Assembly (NCBI GenBank): GCA_004173475.1
Contig: SEBU01000006.1
Span: forward strand, 1 to 64,000
From: Gammaproteobacteria bacterium
GTDB taxonomy: Bacteria > Pseudomonadota > Gammaproteobacteria > Pseudomonadales > Cellvibrionaceae
Length of the DNA stretch: 64,000 nucleotides
Direction: 5' to 3'
The first letter of the stretch is position 1; each line of letters begins with the position of its first letter. Below the pieces are notes generated by a model that worked only from the letters and a program-made list of their open reading frames with translations, had not been told where the DNA came from and did not search any database. Below, piece after piece: positions 59,039-64,000 of this stretch. The position numbers and the translations under genes are program-made.

Positions 59039-59839
59039 ATGGTTTTATCCCGACTACTACCCGCCCGCCTACTGTCGCCTCGCTTGATAGCGCCCCGGCT
59101 GGAACAATTTTCCGCACGATTGCGTGGTGCGTCAGGGAAGTTACTGCCGAGCCAGTGCATTTTGTGCGCCTGCACGTTGGAAGGTGGATTGCTATGCACG
59201 GGTTGCCAATTAGACTTGCCTCATGTGTATGACCAGGTTGTGTGCCGCCAATGCGGAATTCGTAACCATAGCCCCGGAGACTTTTGCGGTCACTGCCTGC
59301 ACCATCCACCGGCCTATAGCCGTAGCATCATTCCCTTTGCTTACGACTATCCACTGGATAACCTGATCCATAAATTTAAATATCGTCGCCACCTCGCAAG
59401 CGGCAAATTATTGAGCCAATTATTGGCAGATTATCTAAAGCACCATGCGCAAAACCAGGACGACTGGGTAATGCCGGAGCTACTCATACCCGCCCCCATG
59501 CACTGGCTACGACGCTGGCAACGCGGATTTAACCAAGCTGAAATCGTCGGGCAATATCTAGCACATGCGCTGGAGGTTCCGCTCGAGACCCGTCTCATCC
59601 AACGCATCCATAAAACCCCCGCACAAAAGGAGCTCACCCGCAGCGAGCGCCAGCGGAACTTACGTAAAGCGTTTAAAATTTCCGAAAAAAAACGCGGTAC
59701 TCTCGTTGGCAAACGAGTCGCGATTATTGACGATGTAGTTACCACAACCGCCACTGTGCGCGAATTGAGCAAACTATTGATAAGCGCTGGCGCAAAAGAT
59801 GTACAGGTGTGGGCGCTGGCGCGAACAATGGAAAAATAG
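59039..59839 (+). CDS. comF: ComF-family amidophosphoribosyltransferase-like protein
   Basis: The N-terminal zinc-finger-like region has paired cysteines CILCACTLEG, CTGCQL and CRQCG/CGHCLHHP near residues 40-85, followed by a phosphoribosyltransferase domain with the PRPP-binding VAIIDDVVTTTATVREL near 228-245. ComF proteins aid natural transformation; the exact reaction is unknown. The open frame begins at 58979; I favour the ATG at 59039 (266 residues) with AAGGA upstream at an unusually long spacing. Beside bioB in Pseudomonas too. Confidence 0.85.
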   Translation: MVLSRLLPARLLSPRLIAPRLEQFSARLRGASGKLLPSQCILCACTLEGGLLCTGCQLDLPHVYDQVVCRQCGIRNHSPGDFCGHCLHHPPAYSRSIIPFAYDYPLDNLIHKFKYRRHLASGKLLSQLLADYLKHHAQNQDDWVMPELLIPAPMHWLRRWQRGFNQAEIVGQYLAHALEVPLETRLIQRIHKTPAQKELTRSERQRNLRKAFKISEKKRGTLVGKRVAIIDDVVTTTATVRELSKLLISAGAKDVQVWALARTMEK

Positions 59840-60151
59840 CTGGTATTTAAGCCAGCTACCGGCCCAGAAAGACCTTAGCAACTAAGACGCAAAAATACGT
59901 TGTCGCCTTTAAAAACAAAACCTTACCCTAGCCAAACTGTCATCTACACTGGCTTAAATGAACACCGACTTATAGCCATTACCAACAATCGATAAATAAT
60001 TTCTAAAAAAAGGGTTTTGCAGGCCTTGCGGACTGAATTTTTTCCCCACGGCTAATCTAATTCTGCGAGAATCCGCATCCAGCTTTTCGGCGCGCAAGCG
60101 GTGGCCTCAACCTTGCCCAGGCGTCTTTTTCCGCTCTATTTGGAGGTTTCC
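59840..60151. other. Intergenic stretch before the decarboxylase gene
   Basis: About 310 bases. A small stem AGCTGG/CCAGCT (59837-59856) follows comF without a T run. I see no gene or RNA; a promoter for the decarboxylase must lie here but no strong -35/-10 pair stands out. Confidence 0.4.
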
Positions 60152-62404
60152 ATGAAGTTTCGCTTTCCTATCGTCATCATCGATGAAGATTTCCGCTCCG
60201 AAAACACCTCAGGCCTTGGTATTCGCGCACTTGCCGATGCTATGGAAAAAGAAGGCATGGAGGTGCTGGGTGTAACCAGCTACGGGGATTTGTCGCAATT
60301 TGCGCAACAGCAATCGCGAGCATCCGCGTTTATTCTGTCGATTGACGATGAAGAGTTTGGCGAAGGTTCGCTGGAAGAAACAGATCACGCGCTTAAATCA
60401 TTGCGCGCGTTCGTAGAAGAAATTCGCTACAAAAATGCGGATATTCCGATTTATCTCTACGGCGAAACCCGTACCTCTCGCCACATTCCAAACGACATTC
60501 TGCGTGAACTGCACGGCTTCATTCACATGTTTGAAGACACACCGGAATTCGTGGCGCGCCATATTATTCGCGAAGCAAAATCTTATCTTGATGGCCTTGC
60601 ACCGCCGTTCTTCCGCGCCCTTGTTCATTACGCGAACGATGGTTCTTATTCCTGGCACTGCCCCGGCCACTCCGGCGGTGTAGCTTTTTTGAAATCACCT
60701 ATTGGTCAAATGTTTCACCAATTTTTTGGTGAAAATATGCTGCGCGCAGATGTGTGTAATGCGGTAGAAGAGTTAGGCCAATTGCTTGATCACACCGGCC
60801 CTATCGCCGCGTCTGAGCGCAACGCTGCGCGCATTTTTAATGCTGACCACTGCTACTTCGTTACCAACGGCACGTCCACATCAAACAAGATGGTGTGGCA
60901 CTCAACCGTTGCACCAGGCGATATCGTTGTCGTGGACCGTAACTGTCATAAATCAATTCTTCACTCAATTATTATGACCGGCGCGATTCCTGTGTTCCTA
61001 ATGCCGACGCGCAACCACCTCGGTATTATCGGCCCAATTCCGTTGGAAGAATTTACACCTGAAAGCATCGCACGCAAAATTGAAGCGAATCCTTTTGCGC
61101 GGGCTGCGGTAAATAAAAAGCCACGTATTTTGACCATCACACAATCTACTTATGACGGCGTTATCTACAACGTAGAAACTCTGAAAAATATGCTGGATGG
61201 AAAAATCGATACGCTTCATTTCGATGAAGCCTGGTTGCCGCATGCGACTTTCCACGACTTTTACAAAAACATGCACGCTATAGGTAAAGATCGTCCGCGC
61301 GCCAAAGAGTCGATGATTTTCTCAACGCAATCCACACATAAATTACTGGCCGGCTTATCGCAAGCATCGCAAGTTCTGGTACGTGAATCTGAAAGCGTGA
61401 AGCTGGATCAAGATGCTTTTAACGAAGCTTATTTGATGCACACTTCTACTTCGCCACAATATTCAATTATTGCATCATGCGATGTCGCCGCTGCCATGAT
61501 GGAAGCGCCCGGCGGAACTGCGTTGGTAGAAGAAAGTATTTTGGAAGCGCTCGACTTCCGCCGCTCCATGAAAAAAGTAGACACCGAATGGGGCCAGGAT
61601 TGGTGGTTCCATGTATGGGGCCCGGATGAATTTGCAGAAAATGGAATTGGTGAACGCGATGATTGGATTCTACGCAGCGACGACAACTGGCACGGCTTTG
61701 GAAAATTGGCGACCGGCTTCAACATGCTTGACCCAATCAAAGCCACCATCGTTAACCCGGGCTTGTCGGTAAATGGAGACTTCAGCGAGACAGGTATTCC
61801 TGCATCCATCGTCACCAAATACTTGGCGGAAAACGGCGTAATTATCGAGAAGTGCGGCCTCTATTCGTTCTTCATCATGTTCACCATTGGCATCACCAAG
61901 GGCCGCTGGAACACGCTGCTCACTGCGCTGCAACAATTCAAAGATGACTACGATAAAAATCAACCTATGTGGCGAATCATGCCGGAATTTGCGCAAGCTA
62001 ATCCGCGCTATGAACGTATGGGCCTGCGTGATCTTTGCCAGCAAATTCATGACTTCTACAAAGCTTACGACGTTGCGCGTTTGACTACTGAAATGTATTT
62101 GAGCGATATGCAACCAGCGATGAAACCATCAGATGCCTTTGCAAAAATGGCACATCGCGAAATTGAACGGGTGCCGATTGATGAGTTGGAAGGTCGTATT
62201 ACATCCATCCTGCTCACACCTTACCCACCAGGAATTCCATTGCTAATTCCGGGCGAAAGATTCAACAAAACTATTGTTGATTACTTGCGCTTCGCACGCG
62301 ATTTCAATGAAAAATTCCCAGGCTTTGAAACTGACGTTCACGGTTTAGTGAAACGCGAAGTGAATGGCAAACGTGGTTATTTCGTGGATTGTGTTAAGCA
62401 GTAG
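60152..62404 (+). CDS. Orn/Lys/Arg decarboxylase, basic amino acid decarboxylase family
   Basis: PLP-dependent, fold type I. A receiver-like wing domain occupies about 1-125, the PLP domain has the lysine in STHKLLAGLSQAS near residue 403 and HFDEAW near 360, and the small C-terminal domain ends in LTPYPPGIPLLIPGERF near 705. Overall it resembles the Pseudomonas lysine/arginine decarboxylase branch (PA1818-like); the substrate (arginine, lysine or ornithine) cannot be told. GGAGG lies five bases before the ATG at 60152, chosen over 60101, giving 750 residues. Confidence 0.92.
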   Translation: MKFRFPIVIIDEDFRSENTSGLGIRALADAMEKEGMEVLGVTSYGDLSQFAQQQSRASAFILSIDDEEFGEGSLEETDHALKSLRAFVEEIRYKNADIPIYLYGETRTSRHIPNDILRELHGFIHMFEDTPEFVARHIIREAKSYLDGLAPPFFRALVHYANDGSYSWHCPGHSGGVAFLKSPIGQMFHQFFGENMLRADVCNAVEELGQLLDHTGPIAASERNAARIFNADHCYFVTNGTSTSNKMVWHSTVAPGDIVVVDRNCHKSILHSIIMTGAIPVFLMPTRNHLGIIGPIPLEEFTPESIARKIEANPFARAAVNKKPRILTITQSTYDGVIYNVETLKNMLDGKIDTLHFDEAWLPHATFHDFYKNMHAIGKDRPRAKESMIFSTQSTHKLLAGLSQASQVLVRESESVKLDQDAFNEAYLMHTSTSPQYSIIASCDVAAAMMEAPGGTALVEESILEALDFRRSMKKVDTEWGQDWWFHVWGPDEFAENGIGERDDWILRSDDNWHGFGKLATGFNMLDPIKATIVNPGLSVNGDFSETGIPASIVTKYLAENGVIIEKCGLYSFFIMFTIGITKGRWNTLLTALQQFKDDYDKNQPMWRIMPEFAQANPRYERMGLRDLCQQIHDFYKAYDVARLTTEMYLSDMQPAMKPSDAFAKMAHREIERVPIDELEGRITSILLTPYPPGIPLLIPGERFNKTIVDYLRFARDFNEKFPGFETDVHGLVKREVNGKRGYFVDCVKQ

Positions 62405-62437
62405 AAAAAATTTTAACAATAAAGATGCATTCTTCGG

Positions 62438-62463
62438 CCGAGAGTTTCATACGAAGTTCTCGG
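62438..62463 (+). terminator. Probable terminator after the decarboxylase gene
   Basis: CCGAGA/TCTCGG stem with an inner TTC-ATAC-GAA stem, followed by TTTCTCC, about 35 bases past the stop. The T tract is short. Confidence 0.45.
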
Positions 62464-62838
62464 TTTCTCCTCCGCTAGATTTCACTCCCTGCGCACTAAT
62501 TTAAAAAATTTTTATCGACACTTTCTTAGCCTGACTTTAAAAAGTGCAACTTAAATTGATCACGCACTCAAGATGCGCATTTTCACCTATGAATGTGCCA
62601 TAGGCGTTCATCAACTAAACACAACCAATCAAAAAATGATTTTGCCGACAACACAATTAAATTTTTTATTTTTCGTAAAAAACTAGCGCTTAAACAAAAA
62701 ATGTATCTTGCATACCAAAAGTTACACTGTTAGATTTCGACGAGCTTCATAATTATAAATTTTATTTTTTCACTCACGTCCTTTCCTGCACGTTTATTTC
62801 GTACTCATTTCGCATTTGTGTAATCCAGGAGGATTTTC
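62464..62838. other. Intergenic stretch before the protease gene
   Basis: About 375 A/T-rich bases without recognisable gene or RNA. It must contain the protease promoter. GGAGG before the ATG is the only clear element. Confidence 0.4.
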
Positions 62839-64000
62839 ATGCCTAAGTTTAATTATAAATTTCTGCCCATGCTGACCACAGCAATTATTCTGGGCACCTG
62901 CAACACTGTTTATAGTGAAGATTCTCCCAACACAGTTACACAGGTGAGTAAAGAAAATCACCAAACTCAGCTTGAAAGTTCTCCGACAATTAAAAGCGCC
63001 AAGAAAAACGATAAAGATAAATCAGCACCCACGCAATTAAAGATTCAGCAACATTATGAAGTATCACTGAAAGGCGGAAGCACAGCGTCGGGAAATGTTC
63101 CGCCCAAAGCCGCCGCATTTAAACGTGAACCCGGTGTTGCAGGTGTGCATAATTATATTATCCGCTTCAAAGAAAAACCGGTCGCGCAATACGGTGGAGG
63201 TGTAAGTGGAATTCCTCCAACTTCACTTCAATCATCAAATCGTAGTCTGCAACCCAATGTGAACAGACGCGGTGTACTCAATGCGAAAAGCTCAATTAGT
63301 CGTGCTTATGCTGATCATCTCGTGAAACAGCAAACCAGTTTTCAAACTCAAGCTGAACAAAAACTGGGAAGAAAATTAAAACCAAATCATAGTTTCCAAC
63401 ACGCTTTTAACGGCATTAGCACAAAGATGACGCAGGATGAAGCTGCACGCATTGCAGTCATGCCGGAGGTCGCCGCTGTAGAGCGCGATGTAGCCCATGC
63501 CATGGACACGTCTGATACGCCACGATTCATGGGTGCAACTCAAGTATGGAATGGAACAAATGGCTTGGCCGGTGTAAAAGGCGAAGGCATGTTGGTGGGC
63601 GTGATCGATTCAGGTATTGATCACAAGAGTAAATCCTTCGCGGCCAAAGGTGATGATGGTTACGCGCCGGTGAATCCATTCGGCGACGGAAATTTTTTAG
63701 GTGAATGTTTGCAATATTCTGATTTGTGTAACAACAAATTAGTGGGATCTTACGTATTCCTTGCAGGGCAATTGAGCGGTTCTGATTCACTTACACAACC
63801 GGGCGATCCCGTCTCTAAAGATACCGACGGCCACGGCTCCCATACCGCAAGTATCTCTGCTGGTAATGTCGTAAATTCAGCCACCATTTCTGACGCTACC
63901 GGAAAAGACAGCGGTTTTAGTCTCGGCCCCATATCGGGAATTGCACCTCACGCAAATATTATCGCTTATAAAGTTTGTGCGCCCAGCTGCTATACATCGG
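62839..64000 (+). CDS. Secreted subtilisin-like (S8) serine protease, N-terminal part
   Basis: Runs off the right edge after 387 codons without a stop. Residues 1-33 are a signal peptide (cleavage near VYS). A low-complexity, lysine- and threonine-rich segment follows; an inhibitor I9-type propeptide ends near residue 225 (HAFNGISTKM, then MPEVAAVERD). The catalytic aspartate is Asp257 in VIDSGID and the catalytic histidine His332 in GHGSHT; the serine motif lies beyond the window. Strong AGGAGG seven bases before the ATG. Such secreted proteases are common in polymer-degrading Cellvibrionaceae. Confidence 0.9.
   Translation, partial: MPKFNYKFLPMLTTAIILGTCNTVYSEDSPNTVTQVSKENHQTQLESSPTIKSAKKNDKDKSAPTQLKIQQHYEVSLKGGSTASGNVPPKAAAFKREPGVAGVHNYIIRFKEKPVAQYGGGVSGIPPTSLQSSNRSLQPNVNRRGVLNAKSSISRAYADHLVKQQTSFQTQAEQKLGRKLKPNHSFQHAFNGISTKMTQDEAARIAVMPEVAAVERDVAHAMDTSDTPRFMGATQVWNGTNGLAGVKGEGMLVGVIDSGIDHKSKSFAAKGDDGYAPVNPFGDGNFLGECLQYSDLCNNKLVGSYVFLAGQLSGSDSLTQPGDPVSKDTDGHGSHTASISAGNVVNSATISDATGKDSGFSLGPISGIAPHANIIAYKVCAPSCYTS

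Overview
The window looks like chromosomal DNA of a gammaproteobacterium, most likely Cellvibrionaceae (Cellvibrio-like). The evidence is gene content and order: a fused bioH-bioC gene, the Pseudomonas-type pssA-ilvC pairing, the tRNA-fMet/rimP-nusA-infB-rbfA-truB-(rpsO)-pnp block, and comF beside bioB. This assignment is inference from family knowledge; no search was run. There is no phage, IS element or CRISPR array.

Layout. 0.1-3.2 kb: a stringent-type promoter firing leftwards out of the window (probably an rRNA operon), then pssA, ilvC and the divergent regulator ilvY with two palindromes. 3.6-6.5 kb: a 3-methyladenine DNA glycosylase and a large exported Ig-like protein. 6.65-18.1 kb: a tightly overlapping 11-gene operon (ArsR regulator, ketosynthase III, extended SDR, MBL hydrolase, F390-synthetase-like adenylating enzyme, ATP-grasp ligase, acyltransferase-like protein, Rieske oxygenase, PAP2 enzyme, membrane hydroxylase, membrane desaturase) plus a convergent second hydroxylase. 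This is a probable lipid-like natural-product pathway that I cannot match to a characterised one. 18.2-27.1 kb: a DUF72 protein, a small membrane protein and an overlapping six-gene MoxR/DUF58/DUF4350/DUF4129/SpoIIM/RDD cluster. 27.3-29.6 kb: ilvIH. In Pseudomonas ilvI-ilvH-ilvC-pssA are neighbours; here the same order and strand are kept with about 25 kb between ilvH and ilvC.

30-40 kb: exported proteins, formaldehyde detoxification (frmA-fghA), an orphan 149-residue protein, a sugar-related trio (MFS, Gfo/Idh, TIM-barrel isomerase) containing a highly structured intergenic repeat, an outer-membrane barrel protein and a RidA-like lipoprotein. 40-50 kb: pnp, a broken rpsO, truB, rbfA, infB, nusA, rimP and initiator tRNA-Met. 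The rpsO locus keeps its ribosome binding site, first codons, last 14 codons and terminator but has lost about 200 bases of its middle; this is the most anomalous single locus in the window.

50-60 kb: a SprA-like putative metalloprotease, a small flagellar-rod-like protein, a DUF2459 lipoprotein, biotin genes (bioD, bioHC, bioF, bioB with a BirA-type operator), an HDOD protein and comF. 60-64 kb: an Orn/Lys/Arg-type decarboxylase and the N-terminal part of a secreted subtilisin-like protease cut by the window edge.

Coordinates of several genes were moved to internal starts where the ribosome binding site, an ATGA overlap or family alignment argued for it; each case is stated. Motif identifications are by eye and product substrates are mostly inference.
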